NCBI RefSeq assembly: GCF_040361335.1
Contig: NZ_APNM01000022.1
Location: 1 to 26,086 of the forward strand
Length of the DNA: 26,086 nucleotides
Origin: APNM01 sp040361335
Lineage (GTDB): Bacteria > Pseudomonadota > Gammaproteobacteria > Nevskiales > Salinisphaeraceae
Direction of reading: 5' to 3'
Made by a program: the position numbers and the translations under genes. The notes beneath the pieces were generated by a model. That model was not told the DNA's origin. It saw nothing but the letters and a program-made list of their open reading frames with translations, and searched no databases. Below are positions 9,035-17,519 of the stretch, in pieces. Within the stretch, counting starts at the first letter, position 1, and each line of letters opens with the position of its first letter.

Positions 9035-11245
9035 TTATCGGCGGGCTATGGGCACCGCCGCCAACGTGTCGCCGGGCGTGACCGATCCGGCATGGGCGAG
9101 CCGCTTCTCGTACAGACGGGCGAGGCCCAGCCGGGCGGCGGCGATGTATTCCTCCAGCTCGGCGAGCTGTCGCTCGAGCGCGTCGGCGCTGACGCTGCGC
9201 AGCCGCTGCTGTAGTACCGCCGCGGCGGTATCCATGCGCGCCACGAGACCCTCGTCGCGATCGAGGTCGGCTGTGCCGACCGACGCCAGATCCGCCCCCT
9301 TGTAGCTGCCGCCGGAGCCGGTGTCGCCGGCGTCCGCGAGCGGCAACCGCCCGCGCATCGCCAGGGCCAGCAGATAGAGGTCGAGGTAGTGGCCGGCCAG
9401 CTCGTGGACCGGGGCCGAAACGTAGAATTCCTCCAACCAGCGCGCGTCGTCGAGACCGGGGGTATAGCGCCGCTGCCAGTTGCGCGTCAGGGCAGCCAGG
9501 GAGGGTGCCCCGTCGAGCCCGGTCACGACGGCGCCTTCCGCCCGCAACGCCTCGATCCGGGCGCGCAGGCTGTCGTGCATATCCTCCAGGGCGGCGACCT
9601 CGCGCCGGTAGCGGGTCATCGCGGAGGCCTCGGCGCCCAGGGTCTCCAGGGTGAACGCGGCGGCGACCCGCGCCTCCTGCACGGCCCGGCTCTCCGGCCG
9701 CCGGGCCGCCAGTTCCTCCCAGGCGACCAGGGCGCGCCGGCGCCGGCCTTCCTCGCTGTCCGCCTGGTCGGCCTGTTTGAACGGCACCAGCTCGACCTGG
9801 CGGAAAGCGTCCGCGGAGAAGCGCTCGGGCATGTCGCTGCGGTTGAAGCGACCGGAGCGGGTATCCGTTATGCCGTAGGTCCCGGCATCCGGCTCGTCCC
9901 CGACCGCGACCCGGCTCTGGCGCTCGCCGTGCGGCGCCAACTCGGCCCAGCCGAGCCCCAAAAGGGCGGTTTCGGCAAACGGGCCGTCGAGCCGGATGCG
10001 CTGGAATATCTTCTTGGCGGTGGCCCCCTGGTCGGACGCCAGGAAATGGTAGGCCAGGGTCAGATTGGCCTGGTCGCGCAGCCCCCACTGCGCCGGCGTG
10101 AACGGCCGCATGCGGCCGAGCCGGTCGAGCAACGTGCGGCCGCGCACGAGATTCTCACCGCCGGCTTGCAACAACGCCACGGCGTAGTTGTAGCGCATGT
10201 AGAGGGTCTGCTTGTCCTCGCTGCCGGGCTCGGTGAGCACCTCGAGCTGGGTGTCGCCCTGCGTCAGGACATCCACCGCCTCGCGATAACGGCCCTTGCC
10301 CATCAGCAGCCGGGACATCAGCCCCTGCCAGCGCACGAGCTGGGCGGTGGTGAGCTCCGGCCGGATATCCGACAGGATGGCGGCGGTCTCGTCGACGCGC
10401 CCGCGCTCGAAGGCGAGCCCGGCCAGACGCAGGCGGATATCGTTCTCCGCCTCCTTGCCCAGGCCGGCGCGCAGCCCGGTGGCCAGCGCCGACCGCGCCT
10501 GCGGCTCCATGTCGAAGTCCAGGTAGGAATGGGCGCGCAGGGCGTGATATTCGGGGGCCAGCCAGGTCGCATCCACGCCGGCGGCGATCTCCAGCAGCTC
10601 CAGCAACGCCCGGTAGCTGTCTCCGGTCTGGCGCAGGAAACGGACCATGCCGAAGCGCGGATCCTCCACTTCGCTACGCCATTTCCATTCCGAAGGGCTC
10701 AGTCGACGCGTCGGGCGCAACGCCTCCGGCGCCATCGCCAGGATCAAGGCCTTGGGGTTGGCGGACTTCTCGAAGTCCATGTCGATCTCGCCCGTGATCG
10801 GGCGGGAATCCGGATCGGGGCCGCGCCCCAGGGCACGTCGCAACCGGCCCGAGAACTGCACCCGCACCTTGTGCGAACCCGGCTCGACGTTGGTGCGCAC
10901 GATGCGGTGGGCGTCACCCTCGGTCAGGACAGCGGCCTCGTCGCGCCGGTAACGGCGCGTGACCAGTTCGCGCCCGTCGACGTACACCGTCGCTTCCTCC
11001 AGCACGAAGCTGGGCACATCCACGCCCACGTAGATCGACAGCCGGGTGCGTGCCGGGTAGCGGCGGGCCATGGCTTCGGCCTGGATGCTGCCGATGCGTT
11101 CGATGGCGTCGGCCTTGAGCGACGCGATCTCGCGCCGCTGCTCGTCATCGAGGCCGGCGGCGCCGGCCGCGCCGGCCAGAAAGGTCGACAGCGCGACGAG
11201 GGCCGCCGCGCCGCAACGTCGGCTATTGCGCCAGGTAACCGCCAT
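9035..11245 (-). CDS. Secreted helical-repeat (TPR-like) protein of unknown function
   Basis: A 736-residue protein with a Sec signal peptide: MAVTWRNSRRCG, a hydrophobic stretch and a likely cleavage after AGAAGA near residue 27. A short helix comes next, then a beta-rich domain at about 66-140 (RLSIYVGVDVPSF, TVYVDGREL, VEPGSHKVRVQFSGR) that recalls an Ig- or PEGA-like fold. A long alpha-helical region follows from about 200, with TPR-like helix pairs (for example YREAVDVLTQGD and YNYAVALLQAGG). The C-terminus is heptad-rich (DALERQLAELEEYIAAARLGLARLYEKRL). I do not recognise the family. The start lies 23 bases inside the 3' end of the SDR gene; the frame is open further upstream, but only this ATG gives a signal peptide. 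Its place among cytosolic CoA enzymes is odd. It could be a periplasmic scaffold of the same system or an unrelated co-transcribed gene. Confidence 0.75.
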   Translation of the reverse strand: MAVTWRNSRRCGAAALVALSTFLAGAAGAAGLDDEQRREIASLKADAIERIGSIQAEAMARRYPARTRLSIYVGVDVPSFVLEEATVYVDGRELVTRRYRRDEAAVLTEGDAHRIVRTNVEPGSHKVRVQFSGRLRRALGRGPDPDSRPITGEIDMDFEKSANPKALILAMAPEALRPTRRLSPSEWKWRSEVEDPRFGMVRFLRQTGDSYRALLELLEIAAGVDATWLAPEYHALRAHSYLDFDMEPQARSALATGLRAGLGKEAENDIRLRLAGLAFERGRVDETAAILSDIRPELTTAQLVRWQGLMSRLLMGKGRYREAVDVLTQGDTQLEVLTEPGSEDKQTLYMRYNYAVALLQAGGENLVRGRTLLDRLGRMRPFTPAQWGLRDQANLTLAYHFLASDQGATAKKIFQRIRLDGPFAETALLGLGWAELAPHGERQSRVAVGDEPDAGTYGITDTRSGRFNRSDMPERFSADAFRQVELVPFKQADQADSEEGRRRRALVAWEELAARRPESRAVQEARVAAAFTLETLGAEASAMTRYRREVAALEDMHDSLRARIEALRAEGAVVTGLDGAPSLAALTRNWQRRYTPGLDDARWLEEFYVSAPVHELAGHYLDLYLLALAMRGRLPLADAGDTGSGGSYKGADLASVGTADLDRDEGLVARMDTAAAVLQQRLRSVSADALERQLAELEEYIAAARLGLARLYEKRLAHAGSVTPGDTLAAVPIARR

Positions 11246-11990
11246 CAACCACCATCTCCGCCCCGGTGACCCGCCGGGATTCTTCGCTCGCCAGATAAAG
11301 GACGGCATAGGCCACGTCCTCCGGCTCGCACAGCTCGCCCATGGGATGCTTGGCCAGCACCTCCTCCAGGAAGGCGTCGGGATCATCCAGACTCGCCGCG
11401 GCGTTGCGCACCAGGTCCGTCATCACGTAGGTGGGATGCACGGAGTTGACCCGGATGCCGTACCGCTCCTGCGCGCAGTGTAGCGCGGCGGACTTGGTCA
11501 GGTTGCGAACGCCGGCCTTGGAAGCGTCGTAGGCGACGGTCATGGGATCGGCGATCATCCCCTTGATCGACGAGATATTCACGATGGAGCCGCCGTGGCC
11601 CTTCATCGCCCGTATCGCGGCGCGGATCCCGAGAAATACGCCATCCAGGTTGACCGCCATCGTCTTCCGCCAGTCATCCAGCGACATATCCTCGGCGGAT
11701 CCGAGGATCGCGATACCGGCATTGTTGACCAGCACGTCCAACCGGCCCATCTCGCCGGTGACTTCGGCGACCGCCTTGTCCCAACCGCGCTCGTCGGTGA
11801 CGTCCAGGGTCACCGGCATCGCCTCGCCGCCGGCCTCGCGAATCTCGGCGGCGACGGCCTCGGCCGCGGCCGGGTCGATATCGGCGACCGCCACACGCGC
11901 GCCTTCGCGCGCGAACAGGCGACACTGGGCCGCGCCCAGACCACCGGCGCCGCCGGTGACCATCGCGACCTTGCCCTGCACTCTGCCCAT
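11223..11990 (-). CDS. Short-chain dehydrogenase/reductase (SDR)
   Basis: A classical SDR of 255 residues. It has the nucleotide-binding TGGAGGLG (12-19), Asp37 at the end of beta-2 (favouring NAD(H) over NADP(H)), NNAG (89-92), Asn114, Ser141 and the catalytic Tyr154/Lys158 (YDASK). The C-terminus carries the usual VTGAEMVVDGG. It should oxidise a secondary alcohol or reduce a ketone, possibly as a 3-hydroxyacyl-CoA or hydroxysteroid-type dehydrogenase; the substrate cannot be read. AGGAG lies 8 bases before the ATG. It follows the saccharopine-dehydrogenase-like gene after 60 bp and overlaps the next gene by 23 bp. Confidence 0.92.
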   Translation of the reverse strand: MGRVQGKVAMVTGGAGGLGAAQCRLFAREGARVAVADIDPAAAEAVAAEIREAGGEAMPVTLDVTDERGWDKAVAEVTGEMGRLDVLVNNAGIAILGSAEDMSLDDWRKTMAVNLDGVFLGIRAAIRAMKGHGGSIVNISSIKGMIADPMTVAYDASKAGVRNLTKSAALHCAQERYGIRVNSVHPTYVMTDLVRNAAASLDDPDAFLEEVLAKHPMGELCEPEDVAYAVLYLASEESRRVTGAEMVVDGGYLAQ

Positions 11991-12010
11991 GTCGGATCTC
12001 CTAGTGCGAC

Positions 12011-12060
12011 GGGGCGGCCATTGCCGCCCCGCCGTTGCGGTGACCGTCGTTCAGACGGTC
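12011..12060 (-). terminator. Tandem intercistronic stem-loops
   Basis: Two inverted repeats occupy the 3' end of the saccharopine-dehydrogenase-like gene and the 60-bp gap before the SDR gene. GACCGTC/GACGGTC (12042-12048 with 12054-12060) brackets the stop codon. GGGGCGGC/GCCGCCCC (12011-12018 with 12023-12030) is an 8-bp stem with a 4-nt loop. There is no T-tract, so RNA stabilisation or attenuation is more likely than full termination. Confidence 0.45.
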
Positions 12061-13163
12061 TGCTTTTCCCAGGTCAGGTAGCCCTTCTCGGCGGTCGCGG
12101 CCAGCAGCTCGCGATGACCGAAGGCCTTGCAGGGCGACGCGTAGCCGGTGGCCCGCAGCTTGCCGATCAGGATGCGCCGTACCGCCTCCGCGGCCCAGAC
12201 GCCGGCCTGGATATAGGGGCAGTTGCCGCGCAGGACGACGTTCACGCCCTTGGTCCGGCCGCGACCCATGCAGGACAGCGTCGACCGGTTCAGGTCGGGA
12301 TCCTCGCGCGGCGGCTCCTCGCTGACCAGGCCCCAGCCCCATTCGTTGAAGACCGGTTCCTGCTCGGCGCGCGGCAGATGACGGTAGTTCTCGTACCAGT
12401 CGGTGATGCGCTCCACGACCCAAGCCATGACGTCGCGCCGGCGGAACGCGACCAGCACGCTGCAATTGCGCACGCGGTCGTCGTCCAGGTACCAGGTCGG
12501 CTCGCCCGCGCCGCTCCAGGGCAGGGCCTGGTAGGTCGGGTGCTCGCCCGGGACCGAGACGTTATACGACGTGGTGTGCGGCCAGACCTCGAGCTCGTGG
12601 TTCTTGAGGTAGTACTGGTCGCGGCAGCACATCCGCAGGAAAGACGCCGTGGACGCCACGCTGGTCGCCGAGTCGGCGATGTACAGGATATCGAGGCTGT
12701 CGATGTCCGACTCCTCCAGCGCGACCTCGGCGGCGATCTCGCCGGCGGTCCACATGAAGGCGTTGGCCGGGCAAAGCAGCAGGCCCTTTTCCTGGAACGG
12801 CTTGTGATACTTCTCGCGCAGCATCAGCATCCAGTCCTGCTCGCCGGTGGTGTCCAGGTAATGGACGCCGGCGTTCAGGCAGGCGCGCACCACCGGCTCG
12901 CTGAGCTGCATGAAGGGACCGACCACGTTGTAGACGATCTTGCGGCCGGAGAACAGCTTGGTCAGCGCCTGCTCCTCCAGATCGACGGCCACGCACTCGT
13001 AGTCGTGCCCCTTGAGTTCCGGCACCGAGGCCATCTGCTCCTCCAGGCGCTTCTGGTCGCGTCCGGCGGCGATGAAGGGGATGCCGCGCTCGGCCAGGTG
13101 CCAGGCGATCAGCTTGCCGGTGTAACCGCTGGCGCCGAAGATTACGACTTCTGGGGTACTCAT
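12051..13163 (-). CDS. Saccharopine-dehydrogenase-like NAD(P)-binding reductase
   Basis: A 370-residue protein with an N-terminal Rossmann fold: VVIFGASGYTG (nucleotide loop around 10-16), then RDQKRLEEQ, YNVVGPFMQLSEPVVRACLNAGVHYLDTTGE. This is the signature of the saccharopine dehydrogenase NADP-binding domain, also found in mycobacterial trans-acting enoyl reductases. The C-terminal half differs from lysine-pathway enzymes, so a redox step on a CoA or lipid intermediate is more likely than lysine metabolism. That is inference from its neighbours. AGGAGG lies four bases before the ATG, in the 15-bp gap after the acyl-CoA synthetase gene, so the two are surely co-transcribed. Confidence 0.85.
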   Translation of the reverse strand: MSTPEVVIFGASGYTGKLIAWHLAERGIPFIAAGRDQKRLEEQMASVPELKGHDYECVAVDLEEQALTKLFSGRKIVYNVVGPFMQLSEPVVRACLNAGVHYLDTTGEQDWMLMLREKYHKPFQEKGLLLCPANAFMWTAGEIAAEVALEESDIDSLDILYIADSATSVASTASFLRMCCRDQYYLKNHELEVWPHTTSYNVSVPGEHPTYQALPWSGAGEPTWYLDDDRVRNCSVLVAFRRRDVMAWVVERITDWYENYRHLPRAEQEPVFNEWGWGLVSEEPPREDPDLNRSTLSCMGRGRTKGVNVVLRGNCPYIQAGVWAAEAVRRILIGKLRATGYASPCKAFGHRELLAATAEKGYLTWEKQTV

Positions 13164-13178
13164 GGGTCCTCCTGCTTC

Positions 13179-14810
13179 TTATGCTCGTTTGCTGGTCCGG
13201 CTCTCGTCGGTGAAGACCGAGTCCGGGTCGTTCTTGAGGGCTTCCGCGCAGAAACGCTTCATGGGTTTCTCGGAAGCCGTCTTGGGGATCTCGTCCATCA
13301 CCTGGATGTAGGAGGGGACGAAATTGCGCTCCAGGCGCTCGTAGCAATGCGCGTACAACGCCTGGGGATCGAAGCGGCCGCGGTCGCGCGGCACCACGGC
13401 CGCCACCACGTCGCGCTCGCCGGGCACGCCGGACGCCGCATCCACGCCGTACACGAAGACGTCGTCCACGTCCGGATACTCGGCGACCTCCTTCTCGACG
13501 AAGGTCGGGTTCACGAAATCGCCGTTGTGGCGGATCGCGTCGCCGTCCCGGTAGTCGAAGTAGAGCCAGCCGTCCTCGTCCATGTGGCAGATATCGCCGG
13601 TACGGAACCAGCCGCCGCGCGTCTTCTTGGCGGACGCTTCCGGCTTCTTGTAATACTGCACCTGCGGACAGCCGCTGCCGTCGGCGTTGCGGAACACCAG
13701 CTCGCCCTGGACGCCGGGCGGACACTCGTTATCCTCCTCGTCGAGGATCTTGGCTTCGAGTGCGGCCGGCGGCTTGCCCATGCTGCCGATCGGGCCCTCG
13801 CCCGGCGGGTTCATGGAAACGCCGCCCTCGGCGGTGCCGTAGAACTCGAAGATGTCCACGCCGAAACGCTTGCTGAACTTCTCCCAGATCGCCGGCGGCA
13901 TGCCCGCGGAGAGCACGTAGCGCACCGGATTGTCGGCATCGTCCGGCTTCTCCGGCTCGCTGTAGATCGCCGTGGTCATGCCGCCCAGCAGGTTGAACTG
14001 GGTGCAGCCGTAGTGGCGGCAGATGTCCCAAAGGCGCGATTTGGTGAATTTGCGGCTGAAGACCCCGCGCAGGCCCATCATCAGGACGTTGCCCAGCGTG
14101 ATGAGCTGTGCGTTGGCATGGGTCAGGGACAGTCCGCTGTAGGGCCGGTCGTCCTCCCGCAGCCCGATAGCGCCGTCAAGCGAGGCGATCGCCCCGAAGC
14201 GCGCGTAGGGCGCCACGATCGCCTTGGGATCGCCGGTGGTGCCCGATGTGTACAGCATCTGCATCGGGTCCGTTTCGTCCTGTGCCAGGATCGGCAGGTC
14301 CGGCACCGGCGCCGCCAGCACCTCGCGCAGGTCGCGCCCGCCCGGCAGGTCCGCGGGCATGGAAAAATCGTCGCTCGTGGGCACGACCCACACCCACTCC
14401 AGTTGTTCCAGTTCCGGCAATACCGCCTGGAGCTGGGGCAGGATGTAGTCGGCAACCAGGGCACCGCGGCATTCCGCGAAATCGAGCATGAACTTGAGCT
14501 TGCTGCCCTGGGTGCGCGGGTCGATGGGCACGAAATTGGTATTGGCGATGCCGCTGCCGACCATGGCGTCCACGAACTCAGCGTGGTTCTGCATGATGAT
14601 CGCGAAGCGGTCGCCCTGACCCATGCCGGCCTCCTGCAACGCCTGCGCGACACGCTGGCCGTTGTCCCAGAGTTGCCGGTAGGTACGCGTCACGTCACGG
14701 AAGCGCCCCTCCTTGTCGATATCGACGAAGGTCAGCACATCACGGTCCGGGGCCTTCTCGGTCCACTGCGCGATGAGCTGGGGCAGGATCATTGGGTTCC
14801 AGTCACTCAT
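13179..14810 (-). CDS. AMP-forming acyl-CoA synthetase (ANL family)
   Basis: A 543-residue adenylate-forming ligase that should activate a carboxylic acid to its CoA thioester through an acyl-AMP. It shows the P-loop YTSGTTGDPK (about 185-194), FYGTAEGG near 340, GWFRTGD near 402, the hinge region YRDGDAIRHNGDFVNP, and the C-terminal PKTASEKPMKRF with the catalytic Lys at about 513. These motifs fit the crotonobetaine/carnitine-CoA ligase (CaiC)- or FATP-like branch, so the substrate is uncertain: branched, cyclic or long-chain acids are all possible. The chosen ATG at 14810 has GGAG seven bases upstream. The frame is open further into the thiolase gene, but that translation is not protein-like. 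It lies 14 bp after the thiolase gene. Confidence 0.93.
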   Translation of the reverse strand: MSDWNPMILPQLIAQWTEKAPDRDVLTFVDIDKEGRFRDVTRTYRQLWDNGQRVAQALQEAGMGQGDRFAIIMQNHAEFVDAMVGSGIANTNFVPIDPRTQGSKLKFMLDFAECRGALVADYILPQLQAVLPELEQLEWVWVVPTSDDFSMPADLPGGRDLREVLAAPVPDLPILAQDETDPMQMLYTSGTTGDPKAIVAPYARFGAIASLDGAIGLREDDRPYSGLSLTHANAQLITLGNVLMMGLRGVFSRKFTKSRLWDICRHYGCTQFNLLGGMTTAIYSEPEKPDDADNPVRYVLSAGMPPAIWEKFSKRFGVDIFEFYGTAEGGVSMNPPGEGPIGSMGKPPAALEAKILDEEDNECPPGVQGELVFRNADGSGCPQVQYYKKPEASAKKTRGGWFRTGDICHMDEDGWLYFDYRDGDAIRHNGDFVNPTFVEKEVAEYPDVDDVFVYGVDAASGVPGERDVVAAVVPRDRGRFDPQALYAHCYERLERNFVPSYIQVMDEIPKTASEKPMKRFCAEALKNDPDSVFTDESRTSKRA

Positions 14811-14824
14811 GGCGTCTCCGGAAT

Positions 14825-16063
14825 TCAGGTGGTAAGGATGCTGACGACCAGCGCGGCCGCGTCCTTGCCGATGAATCCGCCGCCGTTCTCGGCCAGCGCG
14901 ACACGGGCGCCTTCCACCTGGCGCTTGCCGGCGACGCCGCGCAACTGCTCGGTCAGCTCCACGATCTGGGCGGTGCCGGTGGCACCGATGGGATGGCCCT
15001 TGCGCAGCAGGCCGCCGGAAGTGTTCACCGGCAGGCGGCCGCCGAGCCGGGTATCGCCCGACTCCGCCAGCGGGCCGCCCTCGCCCTTGCCGCACAGGCC
15101 GAGATACTCGTAATACAGGATCTCGGACGGGGCCGAGGCGTCGTGCAGCTCCACGCAGTCGAGGTCGTCGGGCCCGAGCCCGGCTTCCTCGTAGGCCTGC
15201 TTGGCGATCACCTCGGGGAAGGTCTCGCTATCGGCGTCGGTGTAGTCCCAGCCGCTGCCGAGCACCGAGGAGGCGACCCGGACGCCGCCGTCCGTCAGGC
15301 CCAGCTCGCGCGCCTTGCGCTCGCTGACCAGGACCACGGCGGCGGCGCCGTCGCCGATCGGCGAGCACATCGGCAGCGTCAACGGCCAGGCCACCTCGCG
15401 GGAAGCGAGCACGTCCTCGACGGTCAGCTCCTCCTGGTACTGGGCCCGGGCGTTGAGGCTGCCGTGATAGGAGTTCTTGGCCGAGACCGCGGCGAACTGC
15501 TCGCGGGTGGTGCCGTACTCCTTCATGTGCTTGACCGCCCAGGTGACATAGATGTCCATGAACAGCGAGCGGGTCTTGCCGGCACCTTCCAGGTCCGGCT
15601 CCATGCCGGCGGCGCGGATCTCCTCCTCGACGTTGCGGATCACACCGTCCATGTCCTCGACGTCCACCGCGCCGGTGAACACATCGAAAGTGCGCTGCTT
15701 GTCCTCGTGGTACAGCTTCTCCATGCCCACGGCGAGGACCACGTCGTAGAGACCCGCGGTGATCATCGTGGCGGCTTGGTTGAAGGCCGTGGAGGCCGTG
15801 GCACAGGCGTTCTCGACGTTGATCACCGGGATGTGGCCGATACCGAGCCCGCGCAGGACCACCTGGCCGGGCACGCAGACCTGGCCGGTGATCACGCCGG
15901 TGGCGGCACTGCCCATGTAGGCGGCATTGAGGTCCTTGCCCTCCAGGCCGCTGTCCTTGAGCGCCGCCAGGATCGCCTCGCCGGCGAGATCCTTCATGCC
16001 GCGGTCCATATGCTTGCCGAAGCGGGTCATACCCACCCCGGCCACGTACGCGTTCTGACGCAT
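14825..16063 (-). CDS. SCP2-type thiolase (lipid-transfer-protein-like)
   Basis: A 412-residue member of the sterol-carrier-protein-X/Ltp-type thiolases. The nucleophilic Cys87 sits in VENACATAS, His307 in VELHDAS and His357 in NTSGGLLRKGHPIGATG. The family normally has HDCF or HDAF at the His307 motif, and in SCP2 thiolases the Cys of HDCF is taken as the second catalytic cysteine. Here it is Ala309, and the C-terminal CxG of classical thiolases reads NGGG. So the nucleophile is present but the acid/base Cys is not obvious. It may cleave 3-ketoacyl-CoA, or it may be a retro-aldolase-like enzyme as in steroid side-chain degradation. Those aldolases need a DUF35 partner, and none is encoded here. 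It lies between the acyl-CoA dehydrogenase and acyl-CoA synthetase genes. Confidence 0.92.
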   Translation of the reverse strand: MRQNAYVAGVGMTRFGKHMDRGMKDLAGEAILAALKDSGLEGKDLNAAYMGSAATGVITGQVCVPGQVVLRGLGIGHIPVINVENACATASTAFNQAATMITAGLYDVVLAVGMEKLYHEDKQRTFDVFTGAVDVEDMDGVIRNVEEEIRAAGMEPDLEGAGKTRSLFMDIYVTWAVKHMKEYGTTREQFAAVSAKNSYHGSLNARAQYQEELTVEDVLASREVAWPLTLPMCSPIGDGAAAVVLVSERKARELGLTDGGVRVASSVLGSGWDYTDADSETFPEVIAKQAYEEAGLGPDDLDCVELHDASAPSEILYYEYLGLCGKGEGGPLAESGDTRLGGRLPVNTSGGLLRKGHPIGATGTAQIVELTEQLRGVAGKRQVEGARVALAENGGGFIGKDAAALVVSILTT

Positions 16064-16079
16064 AATCGCCTCTGGTTGC

Positions 16080-16106
16080 CCGCCCGCCTGTGGTGCCGGC
16101 GGGCGG
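16080..16106 (-). terminator. Intercistronic stem-loop between acyl-CoA dehydrogenase and thiolase genes
   Basis: A perfect 9-bp GC-only stem (CCGCCCGCC with GGCGGGCGG) around a 9-nt loop lies in the 52-bp gap between the two genes. No T-tract follows in the sense direction, so it probably acts on mRNA stability or partial attenuation. Confidence 0.45.
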
Positions 16107-16115
16107 CTTTCGGGT

Positions 16116-17426
16116 TTAGAGCAGGTCTTCGTCCATCAGGTAGTACCCGCCCTTGAGCGCGATCACGTCGTTGGCGCCGTCCTCGATCATGGAGGAGCGG
16201 CAATCGCGCATGATCTTCTCGACCGGGTACTCGTGGGTGACGCCGTTGCCGCCGAAGATCTGGATGGCGTCGCTGGCCACGTCGAAGGCCATGTCGGTGG
16301 CGGTGACCTTGGCGATCATCGCCGCCTGCAGGGCCGGCAGATCGGCGGCCTGGTTGTAGTGGACCACACGGCGCGTGAGCGCGGCGGACGCCTCGACCTG
16401 GCGGAACATGTGGAACAGCTTGTAGGCCACCAACTGGTGCCGGTAGATGGGCACGCCGCCCTGCTTGCGCTCGTGCGCGTAGGCATGGGCCATGTGGTAG
16501 GCGGCACGCGCCGCGCCGGTCCAGATCGCGCCCATGAGGGCGTTGGCCTCGGCATGGATGCTGTACACCGCCCGCTGGAAGTCCTCCGGGCCGGCCAGGA
16601 GGTAATCCGTGGACACCTCCACGTCGTTGAAGAACAGCTCGCCCTGCGGGTCACCGCGCTGGCCGAGCTTCTCCAGCGGCTTGCCGCGGGAGATGCCCGG
16701 CAGATCCAGCGGGATCACCAGCACGCAGCCGTTCGAGTAGTCGGCGCCGTCGCCCATGTCGGCGGCGCAGTAGAGGATGCAGCACTCGGCGATGGTGCCG
16801 TTGGACACCCAGGCCGACTTCTGGCCGTTGATCACGATCTTGTCGCCCTGGAACTTGGCGACCGTATTGGGCCGGCCGTACTCGGCGCCGGGGTGCCGGA
16901 TCATGCCGTTGGGGTCCAGGGTGTCGCTGCCGTGGTCCGGCTCGGTGATCGCCCAGCAGCCGAGCATGTCCTGCGGGAAGCGCTCCATCAGGAACTCGTT
17001 GCCGAAGATCATCGACAGGTACTGCGGCAGCATGCCCGCGGCCACCGAGATCGCCATGCCGCCGTCGCCGTAGCCCAGCTCCTCGAACAGGATGCAGAAC
17101 ATCTGCGAGCGCTCTTCCGGTTCCATCTCCGCGAGATCCGAGAGCTGGATGCCCAGATCCAGGTACTTGCGGCGGAACTCCCAGAAGGGCGAATCCTCGG
17201 CGATGATCTCCTCGGCCGTCATCCGGTCCAGCTTCTGGCCGATGGGCCGCATGACCTCCACCGCGAACTTGCGCAGGGTCTGCTGGAACTCGCGCTGGAT
17301 ATCGCCCAGCGGCGGCTCGATGCCGAACTCGTCCACCTTCGCCCGCGGATGGGCGGGCCACTTGTAGACCGGGCTGTCGCCCTTGCGCTCGATCCCGGTC
17401 ATCACCTGCTTCTCACTCGTTGCCAT
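16116..17426 (-). CDS. Acyl-CoA dehydrogenase
   Basis: A 436-residue FAD-dependent acyl-CoA dehydrogenase that should introduce an alpha,beta double bond into an acyl-CoA. Recognisable parts are the helical N-terminal domain, CWAITEPDHGSD in the flavin/substrate-binding beta domain, INGQKSAWVSNG, and the C-terminal domain with QIFGGNGVTHEYPVEKIMRDCR. MIEDGAND follows, whose Glu near 415 is at the position of the catalytic base. The start at 17426 is fixed by AGGAGG eight bases upstream; the frame is open further but gives a basic, unconserved extension. It is 93 bp after the MDR reductase gene. The electron acceptor (ETF) is not encoded here. Confidence 0.93.
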   Translation of the reverse strand: MATSEKQVMTGIERKGDSPVYKWPAHPRAKVDEFGIEPPLGDIQREFQQTLRKFAVEVMRPIGQKLDRMTAEEIIAEDSPFWEFRRKYLDLGIQLSDLAEMEPEERSQMFCILFEELGYGDGGMAISVAAGMLPQYLSMIFGNEFLMERFPQDMLGCWAITEPDHGSDTLDPNGMIRHPGAEYGRPNTVAKFQGDKIVINGQKSAWVSNGTIAECCILYCAADMGDGADYSNGCVLVIPLDLPGISRGKPLEKLGQRGDPQGELFFNDVEVSTDYLLAGPEDFQRAVYSIHAEANALMGAIWTGAARAAYHMAHAYAHERKQGGVPIYRHQLVAYKLFHMFRQVEASAALTRRVVHYNQAADLPALQAAMIAKVTATDMAFDVASDAIQIFGGNGVTHEYPVEKIMRDCRSSMIEDGANDVIALKGGYYLMDEDLL

Positions 17427-17519
17427 CGTAGGTCCTCCTAGCGCAGCCTCGTTTGCGGCGCGTTGCGGGTATCCGACGGAGACACCGGGGCCGCGCCGGC
17501 GCATCCTCCCGCCCGCCGG

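Noticed and set aside
8553..10088. Long N-terminal extension of the DUF3237 frame
   Set aside because: The extra ~350 residues are Arg/Gly/Pro-rich out-of-frame sequence of the upstream gene. The ATG at 9014 with AGGAGA gives the family-length protein.
9389..11269. 626-codon open frame on the + strand
   Set aside because: Antisense shadow of the secreted helical-repeat gene; translation rich in Gly, His, Gln and Arg with no recognisable domain.
11595..15113. 1172-codon open frame on the + strand
   Set aside because: It lies antisense to four clear genes (SDR, saccharopine-dehydrogenase-like, acyl-CoA synthetase, thiolase). Its translation is Arg/His/Gly/Ala-rich and non-globular, a usual shadow in high-GC DNA.
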